Shown: positions 22,703-33,735, counted from the stretch's first letter. The stretch is DNA of 64,000 bases from Symsagittifera roscoffensis (GCF_963678635.1 NC_087062.1:55068473-55132472), one strand, 5' to 3'. Numbers and translations: made by a program. The notes: generated by a model not told the origin, from the sequence alone.

Positions 22703-23152
22703 ACGAGGGTAAGTGTTCGTTTTTGATTGAGGCAACACTTTGTTCAATATATGTTTGTCAAAAAGTGCGATGCTTCTTCTCTTATGTTTTTCAGTAGGTT
22801 CCAATTTTTTTAAGGGTTGTTTTATTCGATAGTAAGTTTTCACAGTTTATAGGTTTTTCAGAATGCTTCTTTGAGCTTAACTTTTTCGTGCGGCAACAAA
22901 ATTCTTTTCGAATTGACTTTCTTGGTTTCATTGTTTGTGAAACTTAGCAAATTGTTGTCCCAAGTAGTTTTGGGTTTTTTGAAGTTTTTAAGCCCGCCTC
23001 CAATAATAAACTGACTCGCAAAATTTAGTTGTTGTTCTGATCAAGCTATCGAAGCGAAGAATTTTTAAAATATTTAAAAACGTTTCATGCAGCAAATTAG
23101 ATAGCGCAACCTAATGTTTTTCTCTGGAAGCAATTCAAGTTATGAAACATTG
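22703..23152. repeat. tRNA-free block 3: Arg fragment plus start of satellite
   Basis: Arg 5' flank, Arg-unit segment and the first satellite monomers, ending at TATGAAACATTGAAAT, where it runs into a truncated Thr tRNA. No gene seen. Confidence 0.75.
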
Positions 23153-23225
23153 AAATTTTGGACGGATTCGAACCATCGATCTCCTGTTTACAAGACAGGC
23201 GAATTAACCACTATGCTACAAAGCC
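23153..23225 (-). pseudogene. tRNA-Thr (TGT) cut at its 3' acceptor strand
   Basis: The 3' end reads CCAAAATT instead of CCAAAGCC because satellite (GAAACATTGAAAT) joins inside the acceptor stem, losing pairs 1-72, 2-71 and 3-70. Also C11/T24. The TGT loop and B box remain. Confidence 0.78.
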
Positions 23226-23632
23226 TTGACTGAAATCTTTTGAGAAGAATGTGAGTTAGTTTTTATGTAACCATCCGTAGCGTTTTCTAATTTTAAGTTT
23301 CATTAAGCTATCATTTTGCGGATGCATTGTTTCTGTTTTGTTGCTTTTATTCTCGATTTTTTGTGAGAAATCTTGCCTCCGCTGACCTGATGTTTATTGT
23401 GTATTAGTAGGTCGCTCAGTTCGGCAAAAGTCGCGAGTAAGCCTTGAATCTCGTTGTTTATTTAGAGGTTTTTATCGCCTTTTTTAAAGCGATCTCCCGT
23501 CATAAAGATCCGCCCTAAAACACTTGCGAAGTAGATGGCTCTGAAATTGCTGACTTTAGTTTGTTAGTTAGTTAGAAGTGAAATTTAATAGTGTCCTCGA
23601 AATGCGGTTTTTCTGCAAGTTTATAGGCTCTG

Positions 23633-23636
23633 AAAA
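23633..23636 (-). terminator. Pol III TTTT terminator
   Basis: TTTT on minus after the Thr-TGT gene at 23643, within the CTGAAA/TTTCAG dyad. Confidence 0.75.
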
Positions 23637-23642
23637 TCTTTC

Positions 23643-23715
23643 AGGCTTTGGACGGATTCGAACCATCGATCTCCTGTTTACAAGACAGGCGCATTAACCA
23701 CTATGCTACAAAGCC
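23643..23715 (-). tRNA. tRNA-Thr (TGT), consensus copy
   Basis: Identical to the 5649 and 20532 copies in the mature region. Confidence 0.94.
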
Positions 23716-24137
23716 TTGACTAGATTTGTTTGAGAAGAATGTGAGTTTGTTTTTATGTAACCATCTGTAGCGTTTTCTAATTTTAAGTTTCATTAAGCTA
23801 TCATTTTGCGGATTAGAGATACATTGTTTCTGTTTTGTTGCTTTTATTCTCAATTTTTGGTGAGAAATTTTGCCTCCGCTGACCTGATGTTTATTGTGTA
23901 TCAGTAGGTCGCTCAGTTCGCAAAAATCGCGAGTAAGCATTGAATCTCGTTGTTTATTTAGAGGTTTTTATCGCCTTTTTAAAGCGATCTCCCGTCATAA
24001 AGATCCGCCCTAAAACACTTGCGAAGTAGATGGCTCTGAAAACGCTGACTTTAGTTTGTTTATTAGTAGAAGTGAAATTTAAAAGTCTCCTCGACATGCT
24101 GTGTTTCTGCAAGTTTGTAGGCTCCGAAAAATCTTTC

Positions 24138-24210
24138 AGGCTGTGGACGGTTTCGAACCATCGATCTCCTGTTTACAAGAGAGGCGCATTAACCACTATG
24201 CTACAAAGCC
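24138..24210 (-). tRNA. tRNA-Thr (TGT), two mismatches
   Basis: T5/C68 and C30/C40 as in its duplicate at 21029, but with the consensus 44-48 segment. T5 run follows. Confidence 0.65.
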
Positions 24211-24475
24211 TTGCAAGGTTTTCTTGAGAAGAGTGTGAGTTTGTTTTTATGTAACCATCTGTAGCGTTTTCTAATTTTAAGTTTCATTAAGTTATCATTT
24301 TGCGGATTAGAGATACATTGTTTCTATTTTTTTGCTTTTATTCTCGATTTTTTGTGGGAAATCTTGCCTCTGCTGACCTGATATTTATTGTGTGTCAATA
24401 TGTCGCTCAATTCGGCAAAAGTCGCGAGTAAGCATTGAATCTCGTTGTTTATTTAGAGGTTTTTATCGCCTTTTT

Positions 24476-24484
24476 CACAGACCC
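24476..24484 (-). pseudogene. 9-nt stub of tRNA-Arg 5' end at array junction
   Basis: Duplicate of the 21367 junction. Confidence 0.72.
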
Positions 24485-25094
24485 ATTAGGGTAAGTGTTC
24501 GTTTTTGATTGAGGCAACACTTTGTTCAATATATGTTTGTCAAAAAGTGCGATGCTTCTTCTCTTATGTTTTTCAGTAGGTTCCAATTTTTTTAAGGGTT
24601 GTTTTATTCGATAGTAAGTTTTCACAGTTTATAGGTTTTTCCGAATGCTTCTTTGAGCTTAACTTTTTCGTGCGGCAACAAAATTCTTTTCGAATTGACT
24701 TTCTTGGTTTCATTGTTTGTGAAACTTAGCAAATTGTTGTCCCAAGCAATTTATTTGGTCGATTAAATCGGTTCGCGAAAAGTTTTTTTCTAAGCAAGCT
24801 TTTGAAGCTATGAATCTTTGAATTAGGTCAATTTATTCCATAGACTGAATCAGTCCGCGAACAATTATTTTAAATTTCTCAAAGCAAGCTATTAAAGCTT
24901 TGAAATTTTGAATTTTTTCCAGTTATTTTCATAGATTGAATCGGTTCGCGAAAAGCTTAGGTTTATAAAGCAAGCTAGTTAAGCAATGAAACTCCGAAAT
25001 ATTTCTGGTTATATCAGAGACTGAACCGATTCGTGAAAACTTAAGTTTTTCTAAGCAAGCTTCTCAAGCTGTGAAACGTTGAGGTATTTCTGTA
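24485..25094. repeat. tRNA-free block 4: duplicate of block 2
   Basis: Same internal deletion and same return to Thr spacer as the block 3.1 kb below. No gene seen. Confidence 0.75.
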
Positions 25095-25464
25095 GCGTTT
25101 TCTAATTTTAAGTTTCATTAAGTTATCATTTTGCGGATTAGAGATACATTGTTTCTATTTTTTTGCTTTTATTCTCGATTTTTTGTGGGAAATCTTGCCT
25201 CTGCTGACCTGATATTTATTGTGTGTCAATATGTCGCTCAATTCGGCAACAGTCGCTTGTACATTGCATCTCGTCGTTTATTTAGAGGTTTTTATCGGCT
25301 TTTTCACAGCGATCTCCAGTGGTAAAGACCTGTCTTAAATCTTCTGGGAATTAGATGGATCTGAAAAGACTTGGACATCAGTTTTATAATCAGACGAAGT
25401 GAAGTGTAAAAGTATATTCCATATGTAGTTGTTTAGCAAGTTTAGAGGCTTTACAAGATGAGCC

Positions 25465-25537
25465 AGGCTTTGGACGGATTTGAACCATCGATCTCCTGTT
25501 TACAAGACAGGCGCATTAACCACTATGCTACAAAGCC
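25465..25537 (-). tRNA. tRNA-Thr (TGT)
   Basis: Duplicate of the gene at 22356; same G57 to A and same lack of a nearby terminator. Confidence 0.88.
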
Positions 25538-25801
25538 ATGACAAGATTATCTTGAGAGGAATGTGATTTTGTTTTTATGTAACCATCTATACCGTTTTTT
25601 TAATTTCAAGTTTCATTAAGTTATCATTTTGCGGATTAGAGATACTTTGTTTCTGTTTTGTTGCTTTTATTCTCGAGTTTTTGTGGGAAATCTTGCCTCT
25701 GCTGACCTGCTATATATTGTGTGTTAGTAGGCCACTCAATTCGGCAAGAGTCGCTTGTACATTGCATCTCGTCCTTTATTTAGAAATTTTATCGGCTTTT
25801 T

Positions 25802-25810
25802 CACAGACCC
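25802..25810 (-). pseudogene. 9-nt stub of tRNA-Arg 5' end at array junction
   Basis: Duplicate of the 22694 junction, with ATGAGGGTAAG after it. Confidence 0.7.
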
Positions 25811-27470
25811 ATGAGGGTAAGTGTTCGTTTTTGATTGAGGCAACACTTTGTTCAATATATGTTTGTCAAAAAGTGCGATGCTTCTTCTCTTATGTTTTTC
25901 AGTAGGTTCCAATTTTTTTAAGGGTTGTTTTATTCGATAGTAAGTTTTCACAGTTTATAGGTTTTTCAGAATGCTTCTTTGAGCTTAACTTTTTCGTGCG
26001 GCAACAAAATTCTTTTCGAATTGACTTTCTTGGTTTCATTGTTTGTGAAACTTAGCAAATTGTTGTCCCAAGTAGTTTTGGGTTTTTTGAAGTTTTTAAG
26101 CCCGCCTCCAATAATAAACTGACTCGTAAAATTTAGTTGTTGATCTGATCAAGCTATCGAAGCGAAGAAATTTTGAAATATTTAAAAACGTTTCATGCAG
26201 CAAATTAGATAGCGCAACCTAATGTTTTTATCTGGAAGCAATTCAAGTTATGAAACATTTAAATATTTCAATGTGTTCCATAGAGCGAATCAATTCGCTA
26301 AAGAAAAGTTTTTCCAGGCAAGCTATTAAAGAAAGGAAATTTTCACGTTGTTTCATGGAGCGAATCAGTTGACGAAAATATATAGTTTTTCTTAGTAAGC
26401 TTTTCAAGCTATGAATTGAAATATTTCAAGTTACTTTACAGAGCAATTGGTTCGCTCAGGGTTCAGGTTTTTCTATGAAAGATATTCAGAATATCTTTTT
26501 TTGAACCTTTCCAAGTTACTGCGCAGATTGATTTGGCTCACGCAAAGTATAAGTTTTTCGAAGCAAACTATTGAGCTATGACATTTTGAGTTATTTGAAG
26601 TAAACTGAAAAAGTTCGCGAAAATTTAAACTTTTTTCTAAGCAAGCTGTTTAAGCTATGAAACTTTAACTAATTCAAGTTAGTTCAAAAAGTGAACCAGA
26701 TGGCAATCTATTTTCCTGTTGAAGCTTTTCAAGTGATTACTAGGTTTTCCTTATTTTGTTAAACTATTCCGTGGACTGAATCGGTTCGCGAAAAGCTTAA
26801 GTTTTTCCAAGCAAGCTTTTAAAGCTATAAAAGATTGATTTAGTTATTTCATAGATTGAATCAGTTCGCGGAAAAATTAAATTTCTCGAAGCATGCAATT
26901 CAAGCTACGAAACTTTGAAATACTGCAATTTATTTGGTCGATTAAATCGGTTCGCGAAAAGTTTTTTTCTAAGCAAGCTTTTGAAGCTATGAATCTTTGA
27001 ATTAGGTCAATTTATTTCATAGACTGAATCAGTCCGCGAACAATTATTTTAAATTTCTCAAAGCAAGCTATTAAAGCTTTGAAATTTTGAATTTTTTCCA
27101 GTTATTTTCATAGATTGAATCGGTTCGCGAAAAGCTTAGGTTTATAAAGCAAGCTAGTTAAGCAATGAAACTCCGAAATATTTCTGGTTATATCAGAGAC
27201 TGAACCGATTCGTGAAAAGTTAAGTTTTTCTAAGCAAGCTTCTCAAGCTGTGAAACGTTGAGGTTTTTCCATTTTTTTTCATAGACCGAATCGGTTCGCA
27301 AAAAACTTCTTTCTTATCATAGAGTTTCTTTTTTATCATTGCTTTGATTGCTTATTAAACGTTAGGCTCGATAGCCTTTTAAAGGTTGTCTCCTCATAAT
27401 TTTTATGTATTGTGTTCAATTAAGCTTTGCGTCCATAGCGCATTCCGATTTTCGCTTAATTTATAAGATC
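25811..27470. repeat. tRNA-free block 5: Arg fragment plus long satellite
   Basis: Same order as block 1 without the 969-bp duplication. TTCGCGAA palindromes at roughly 26785, 26950 and 27124. It ends at ATTTTCGCTTAATTTATAAG as in block 1. No gene seen. Confidence 0.77.
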
Positions 27471-27682
27471 GCTAGTAAGCATTGTATCTCGTGGTTGATT
27501 TAGAGGTTTTTATCGGCTTTTTTACAGCGATCGCCAGTGGTAACGACCTGTCTTTAGTCTTTTGCGAAGTAGATTGCTCTGAAAAGACTTGGACATCAGT
27601 TTTATAATGAGAAGAAGTGAAGTGTGAAAGGGTATTCGACATGTAGTTGTTTAGCAAGTTAATAGGCTCTATAAGATGACTA

Positions 27683-27755
27683 AGGCTTTGGACCGATTCG
27701 AACCATCGATCTCCTGTTTTTGTGACAGTCGAGTTAACCACTTTGCGACAAATCC
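27683..27755 (-). pseudogene. degenerate Thr-type tRNA
   Basis: Length is kept, but the anticodon loop reads CACAAAA (A33, nominal CAA), the acceptor has A3, and the D arm has several changes. The B box GGTTCGAATCG is altered at its end. Most decayed full-length copy in the window. Confidence 0.7.
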
Positions 27756-28126
27756 TTGTACATTTGATCTTGAGAAGAATATGAGTTTTTTAATTAACCA
27801 TCTGTAGCGTTTTGTTATTTAAATTTTTCATTCAGTTGTCATTTTGCGTAATAGAGTTTGTTTGTTTCTGTTTTGTTGCTTTAATTCTCGAGTTTTTATG
27901 GTAAATCTTGCCTCCGCTGACCTGATGTTTATTGTGTATCATTAGGTCGCTCAATTCGGCAAAAGTTGCGAGGAAGCATTGTATCTCGTGGTTTATTTAG
28001 AGGTTTTTATCGGCTTTTTTTCAGCGATTTCCAGGGACATCAGTTTTATAATTAGAAGAAGTGAAGTGTAAAAGTGTATTCGACATGTAGTTGTTTAGCA
28101 AGCTTATAGGCTCTATAAGATGACTC

Positions 28127-28203
28127 AGGCTTTGGACGGATTCGAACCATTGATCTCCTGGTTACGATACAGGCGCATTAAACACTATGCATTAAACACT
28201 ATG
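28127..28203 (-). pseudogene. tRNA-Thr fragment 1 (CGT), 5' end replaced by short repeats
   Basis: Acceptor 3' strand, T arm and a CGT loop (stem with T31/C39) are present. The D arm runs into GCATTAAACACTATG twice. Confidence 0.7.
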
Positions 28204-28233
28204 ATCTTGAGAAGAATATGAGTTTTTTTTATT

Positions 28234-28315
28234 AACCATTGATCTCCTGGTTACGATACAGGCGCAGTAAACACTATGCTACAGGCGCATTAAACACTAT
28301 GCATTAAACACTATG
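28234..28315 (-). pseudogene. tRNA-Thr internal fragment
   Basis: Starts within the T stem (AACCATTGATC) and lacks the acceptor 3' strand. One 23-bp and one 14-bp repeat follow. Confidence 0.6.
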
Positions 28316-28411
28316 ATCTTGAGAAGAATATGAGTTTTTTTTATTAACCATCTGTAGCGTTTTGTTATTTAAAGTTCTCATTCAGTTGTCATTTTGCGTA
28401 ATAGATGACTC

Positions 28412-28534
28412 AGGCTTTGGACGGATTCGAACAATTGATCTTCTGGTTACGATACTGGCGCATTAAACACTATGCTACAGGCGCATTAAACACTATGCTA
28501 CAGGCGCATTAAACACTATGCATTAAACACTATG
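28412..28534 (-). pseudogene. tRNA-Thr fragment 2, expanded D arm
   Basis: Acceptor 3' strand and T arm present (T-stem change AACAATTG). Two extra 23-bp repeats and one 14-bp repeat. Confidence 0.68.
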
Positions 28535-28563
28535 ATCTTGAGAAGAATATGAGTTTTTTTATG

Positions 28564-28631
28564 AACCATTGATCTCCTGGTTACGTTACAGGCGCATTAA
28601 ACACTATGCTACAGGCGCATTAAACACTATG
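28564..28631 (-). pseudogene. tRNA-Thr internal fragment
   Basis: Starts at AACCATTGATC, with one added 23-bp repeat and no 14-bp repeat. Confidence 0.6.
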
Positions 28632-28726
28632 ATCTTGAGAAGAATATGAGTTTTTTTATTAACCATCTGTAGCGTTTTGTTATTTAAATTTTTCATTCAG
28701 TTGTCATTTTGCGTAATAGATGACTC

Positions 28727-28817
28727 AGGATTTGGACGGATTCGAACCATTGATCTCGTGGTTAGGATACAGGCGCATTAAACACTATGCATCAAACACT
28801 ATGCATTAAACACTATG
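28727..28817 (-). pseudogene. tRNA-Thr fragment 3
   Basis: T70 in the acceptor 3' strand; the anticodon loop reads TCCTAA (plus TTAGGATAC). Two 14-bp repeats follow. Confidence 0.65.
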
Positions 28818-28847
28818 ATCTTGAGAAGAATATGAGTTTTTTTTATG

Positions 28848-28943
28848 AACCATTGATCTCCTGGTTACGATACAGGCGCATTAAACACTATGCTACAGGC
28901 GCATTAAACACTATGCATTAAACACTATGCATTAAACACTATG
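28848..28943 (-). pseudogene. tRNA-Thr internal fragment
   Basis: Starts at AACCATTGATC, with one 23-bp and two 14-bp repeats. Confidence 0.6.
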
Positions 28944-29309
28944 ATCTTGAGAAGAATATGAGTTTTTATCATTAACCATCTGTAGCGTTTTGTTATTTAA
29001 ATTTTTCATTCAGTTGTCATTTTGCGTAATAGACTTCGTTTTTTCTGTTTTATTGCTTTTGTTCTCGAGTTTTCATGGGAAATCTTGCCTCCGCCGACTT
29101 GATGTTAAAGACAGGTAAAGACTTGATGTTAAAGACTTTAAGTTGCCTCCGCCGACTTAAAGACAGGTAAAGACCTGTCTTTAATCTTTTGCGAAGTAGA
29201 TTGCTCTGAAAAGACTTAGACATCAGTTTTATAATTAGAAGAAGTGAAGTGTAAAAGTGTATTTGACATGTAGTTGTTTAGCAAGTTTATAGGATCTATA
29301 AGATGACTC
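28944..29309. repeat. rearranged Thr spacer, no gene
   Basis: Thr spacer interrupted near 29100-29170 by a scrambled stretch in which AAAGACAGGTAAAGAC, GATGTTAAAGAC and GCCTCCGCCGACTT each occur twice. No tRNA seen. Confidence 0.65.
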
Positions 29310-29380
29310 AGGCTTTGGACGGACGAACCATCGATCTTCTGTTTACGAGACAAGCGCATTAACCACTATGCTACAAAGCC
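29310..29380 (-). pseudogene. tRNA-Thr (CGT) with 2-nt T-loop deletion
   Basis: Same deletion and C27/A43 mismatch as the 17.5-19.6 kb group, about 10 kb away. C-flank. Confidence 0.78.
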
Positions 29381-29801
29381 TTGCAATTATGGTCCTGAGG
29401 AGAATATGAGTTTTTTTATTAACCATCTGTAGCGTTTTGTTATTTAAATTTTTCATTCAGTTGTCTTTTTGCGTAATAGACTTTGTTTTTTTCTGTTTTG
29501 TTGCTTTTGTTCTCGAGTTTTCATGGGAAATCTTGCCTCCGCCGACTTGATGTTTTTTGTGTATCAGTAGGTCGCTCATTTCGGCAAAATTTGCGAGTAA
29601 GCATTGTATCTCGTTGTTTTTTTAGAGGTTTTTATCGGCTTTTTTAAAGCGATCCCCCGTCGTTAAGATCCGATCTAAAACACTTGCGAAGTAGATGGCT
29701 CTGAAAAAGCTGACTTAAGTTTGTTAATTTGTAGATGTGAAGTTTAAAAGTCTCCTCGACATGCGGTGTTTCTGCAAGTTTGTAGGCTCTGAAAATCTTT
29801 T

Positions 29802-29874
29802 AGGCTTTGGACGGATTCGAACCATCGATCTTCTGTTTACGAGACAGGCGCATTAACCACTATGCTACAAATCC
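29802..29874 (-). tRNA. tRNA-Thr (CGT), two mismatches
   Basis: A3/G70 and C27/A43. B box intact and TTTT nearby, unlike most CGT copies. Confidence 0.62.
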
Positions 29875-30296
29875 TTGACAAGATTCTCTTGAGAATATTG
29901 TGAGTTTGTTTTTATCTAACCATCTTTAGCGTTTTCTTTTTTTAAGTTTCATTAAGTTATCATTTTGCGGAATAGAGATACATTGTTTCTGTTTTGTTGC
30001 TTTTTTTCTCGATTTTTGTGGGAAATCTTGCCTCTGCTGACCTGATATTTATTGTGTGTCAATAGGTCGCTCAATTCGGCAAAAGTCGCTTGTACATTGC
30101 ATCTCGTCGTTTATTTAGGTTTTTTATCGGCTTTTTCACAGCGATCTCCAGTGATAAAGACCTGCCTTAAATCTTTTGCGATTTAGATGGCTCTGAAAAG
30201 ACTTGGACATCAGTTTTATAATTGGAAGAAGTGAAGTGTAAAAGTGTATTTAACATGTAGTTGTTTAGCAAGTTTATAGGATCTATAAGATGACTC

Positions 30297-30367
30297 AGGC
30301 TTTGGACGGACGAACCATCGATCTTCTGTTTACGAGACAAGCGCATTAACCACTATGCTACAAAGCC
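30297..30367 (-). pseudogene. tRNA-Thr (CGT) with 2-nt T-loop deletion
   Basis: Fifth copy of this allele, 987 bp above the fourth. Confidence 0.78.
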
Positions 30368-30785
30368 TTGCAATTATGGTCCTGAGGAGAATATGAGTTT
30401 TTTTATTAAACATCTTAAGCGTTTTGTTATTTAAATTTTTCATTCAGTTGTCATTTTGCGTAATAGACTTTGTTTGTTTCTGTTTTGTGCTTTTATGCTC
30501 GATTTTTTGTGGGAAATCTTGCCTCCTCTGACCTGATGTTTATTGTGTATCAGTAGGTCGCTTAGTTCGGCAAATGTCGCGAGTGAGCATTGTATCTCGT
30601 TTTTTATTTAGAGGTTTTTATCGGCTGTTTTAAAGCATTCTCCCGTCGTGAAGATCCGCCCTAAAACACTGGCGAAGTAGATGGCTCGAAAAGGCTGACT
30701 TTAGTTTGTTAATTAGTAGAAGTGAAGTTTAAAAGTCTCCTCGACATGCGGTGTTTCTGCAAGTTATAGGCTCTGAAAAAGTTTC

Positions 30786-30858
30786 AGGCTTTGGACGGAT
30801 TTGAACTATCGATCTCCTGTTTACGATACAGGCGCATTAACCACTATGCTACAAAGCC
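30786..30858 (-). tRNA. tRNA-Thr (CGT), T-stem mismatch
   Basis: A52/C62 and A32 in the loop ATCGTAA. Acceptor pairs fully. B box AGTTCAAATCC is weak. T5 run follows. Confidence 0.62.
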
Positions 30859-31279
30859 TTGACAAGATTCTCTTGAGAATAATGTGAGTTTGTTTTTATC
30901 TAACCATCTCTAGCGTTTTCTTTTTTTAAGTTTCATTAAGTTATCATTTTGCGGAATAGAGATACATTGTTTCTGTTTTGTTGCTTTTTTTCTATTTTTG
31001 TGGGAAATCTTGCCTCTGCTGACCTGATATTTATTGTGTGTCAATAGGTCGCTCAATTCGGCAAAAGTCGATTGTACATTGCATCTCGTCGTTTATTTAG
31101 AGATTTTTATCGGCTTTTTCACAGCGATCTCCAGTGGTAAAGACCTGCCTTAAATCTTTTGCGAATTAGATGGCTCTGAAAAGACTCGGACATCAGTTTT
31201 ATAATTAGAAGAAGTGACGTGTAAAATCGTATTCGACATGTAGTTGTTTAGCAAGTTTATAGGCTCTATAAGATGACTC

Positions 31280-31352
31280 AGGCTTTGGACGGATTCGAAC
31301 AAGCGATCTCCTGTTTACGAGACAGGCGCATTAACCACTATGCTACAAAGCC
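31280..31352 (-). tRNA. tRNA-Thr (CGT), T-stem mismatches
   Basis: T52/C62 and C50/T64 (plus GAACAAGCG). The other three stems are consensus. C-flank. The allele recurs at 44936 and 47403. Confidence 0.65.
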
Positions 31353-31771
31353 TTGGAAACATGGTCTTGAGAAGAATATGAGTTTTTTTTATTAAACATC
31401 TTTAGCGTTTTGTTATTTAAATTTTCATTGAGTTACCTTTTTGTGAAATAGAGTTAGTTTGTTTCTGTTTTTTTTATTTTATTCTCGATTTTTTGTGGGA
31501 AATCTTGCCTCCGCTGACCTGATGTTTATTGTGTATCAGTAGGTCGCTCACTTTGGCCAAAGTCGCGCGTAAGCATTGTATCTCGCTGTTTATTTAGAGG
31601 TTTTTATCGGCTTTTTGAAGCGATTTCCCTTCGTAAAGATCCGCCCTAAAACACTTGCGAAGTAGATGGCTCTGAAAACGCTGACTATAGTTTGCTAATT
31701 AGTAGAAGTGAAGTTTAAAAGTCTCCTCGACATGCGGTGTTTCTGCAAGTTATAGGCTCTGAAAAAGTTTC

Positions 31772-31844
31772 AGGCTTTGGACGGATTTGAACTATCGATC
31801 TCCTGTTTAAGATACAGGCGCATTAACCACTATGCTACTAAGCC
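31772..31844 (-). pseudogene. Thr-type tRNA with CTT (Lys) anticodon
   Basis: Loop ATCTTAA reads CTT. A6/A67 and A52/C62 are unpaired. Arose independently of the 5159 CTT copy, because the rest of the body belongs to the 15581/32741 lineage. Confidence 0.62.
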
Positions 31845-32266
31845 TTGACAAGATTCTCTGAGAATAATGTGATTTTGTTTTTATCTAACCATCTCTAGCG
31901 TTTTCTTTTTTTAAGTTTCATTAAGTTATCTTTTTGCGGAATAGAGATACATTGTTTCTGTTTTGTTGCTTTTTTTCTCTATTTTTGTGGGAAATCTTGC
32001 CTCTGCTGACCTGATATTTATTGTGTGTCAATAGGTCGCTCAATTCGGCAAAAGTCGATTGTACATTGCATCTCGTCGTTTATTTAGAGATTTTTATCGG
32101 CTTTTTCACAGCGATCTCCAGTGGTAAAGACCTGCCTTAAATCTTTTGCGAAGTACATGGCTCTGAAAAGACTTCGACATCAGTTTTATAATTAGAAGAA
32201 GTGAAGTGTAAAAGTTTATTCGACATGTATTTGTTTAGCAAGTTTTTAGGCTCTATGAGGTGACTC

Positions 32267-32339
32267 AGGCTTTGGACGGATTCGAACCATCGATCTCCTG
32301 TTTACGAGACAGGCGCATTAACCAGTATGCTACAAAGCC
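32267..32339 (-). tRNA. tRNA-Thr (CGT), A-box change
   Basis: G15 to C in the D loop (plus CCAGTATGC) changes the A box; all stems pair. C-flank. Confidence 0.78.
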
Positions 32340-32740
32340 TTGGAAACATGGTCTTGAGAAGAATATGAGTTTTTTATTAAACATCTTCTGTCGCGTTTTT
32401 TTATTTAAATTTTTCATTCAGTTGTCATTTTGCGTAATAGACTTTAATTGTTTCTGTTTTGTTGCTTTTATTCTCGAGTTTGTTTGGGAAATCTTGCCTC
32501 CGCCGACCTGATGTTTTTTGTGTATCAGTAGGCTGCTCAATTCGGCAAAATTCGCGAGTAAGCATTGTATCTCGTTGTTTATTTAGAGGTTTTTATCGGC
32601 TTTTTAAAGCAATCTCCCGTCGTAAAGATCCGCCCTTAAAACACTGGCGAAGTAGATGGCTCTGAAAAGGCTGACTTTAGTTTGTTAATTAGTAGAAGTG
32701 AAGTTTAAAAGTCTCCTCGACATGCGGTGTTTCAAATTTC

Positions 32741-32813
32741 AGGCTTTGGCCGGATTTGAACTATCGATCTCCTGTTTACGATACAGGCACATTAACCACT
32801 ATGCTACTAAGCC
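32741..32813 (-). pseudogene. tRNA-Thr (CGT), degenerate
   Basis: A6/A67, A52/C62, G10-T25 and A32, as at 15581. About 30 bp of 3' flank is missing (TTTCAAATTTCAGG), which removes the T-run. Confidence 0.65.
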
Positions 32814-33238
32814 TTGACAAGATTCTCTTGAGAATAATGTGAGTTTGTTTTTATCTAACCATCTCTAGCGTTTTCTATTTTTAAGTTTCATTAAGTTATC
32901 ATTTTGCGGAATAGAGATACATTGTTTCTGTTTTGTTGCTTTTTTTCTCTATTTTTGTGGGAAATCTTGCCTCTGCTGACCTGATATTTATTGTGTGTCA
33001 ATAGGTCGCTCAATTCGGCAAAAGTCGCGCGTAAGCATTGTATCTCGCTGTTTATTTAGAGGTTTTTATCGGCTTTTTCACAGCGATCTCCAGTGGTAAA
33101 GACCTGCCTTAAATCTTTTGCGAAGTACATGGCTCTGAAAAGACTTCGACATCAGTTTTATAATTAGAAGAAGTGAAGTGTAAAAGTGTATTCGACATGT
33201 ATTTGTTTAGCAAGTTTTTAGGCTCTATGAGGTGACTC

Positions 33239-33311
33239 AGGCTTTGGACGGATTCGAACCATCGATCTCCTGTTTACGAGACAGGCGCATTAACCACTAT
33301 GCTACAAAGCC
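33239..33311 (-). tRNA. tRNA-Thr (CGT), consensus copy
   Basis: Every stem pairs and both promoter boxes are intact. Flank GAGGTGACTCAGG lacks a nearby T-run. Confidence 0.92.
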
Positions 33312-33725
33312 TTGGAAACATGGTCTTGAGAAGAATATGAGTTTTTTTATTAAACATCTTCTGTCGCGTTTTTTTATTTAAATTTTTCATTCAGTTGTCA
33401 TTTTGCGTAATAGACTTTAATTGTTTCTGTTTTGTTGCTTTTATTCTCGAGTTTTTTTGGGAAATCTTGCCTCCGCCGACCTGATGTTTTTTGTGTATCA
33501 GTAGGTTGCTCAATTCGACAAAATTCGCGAGTAAGCATTGTATCTCGTTGTTTATTTAGAGGTTTTTATCGGCTTTTTTAAAGCAATCTCCCGTCGTAAA
33601 GATCCGCCCTTAAAACACTGGCGAAGTAGATGGCTCTGAAAAGGCTGACTTTAGTTTGTTAATTAGTAGAAGTGAAGTTAAAAAGTCTCCTCGACGTGCG
33701 GTGTTTCTGCAAGTTTATAGGCTCT

Positions 33726-33730
33726 AAAAA
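33726..33730 (-). terminator. Pol III T5 terminator
   Basis: TTTTT on minus 5 nt after the discriminator of the CGT gene at 33736. Confidence 0.78.
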
Positions 33731-33735
33731 TTTTC

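Larger units (their letters stand above)
20230..26265 (-). repeat. 3.1-kb segmental tandem duplication
   Basis: About 20230-23150 matches about 23340-26265 at an offset of 3108-3111 bp, including three tRNAs (20532/23643, 21029/24138, 22356/25465) and two tRNA-free blocks each. The tRNA at 23153 sits at the join between the copies. Confidence 0.87.
28127..28943 (-). repeat. minisatellite made of tRNA-Thr D-arm/anticodon pieces
   Basis: Three tRNA 3' halves (from 28127, 28412 and 28727) and three shorter pieces (from 28234, 28564 and 28848), each running into tandem copies of GCATTAAACACTAT (about 14 bp) and CTACAGGCGCATTAAACACTATG (about 23 bp). Each ends at GATCTTGAGAAGAATATGAG, the normal tRNA 5' flank. 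None keeps the acceptor 5' strand. Confidence 0.82.

Noticed and set aside
32260-32511. Plus-strand frames reading LDGFEPSISCLRDRRIN and similar
   Set aside because: This is the complement of a tRNA-Thr gene read as protein, a well-known kind of spurious ORF.
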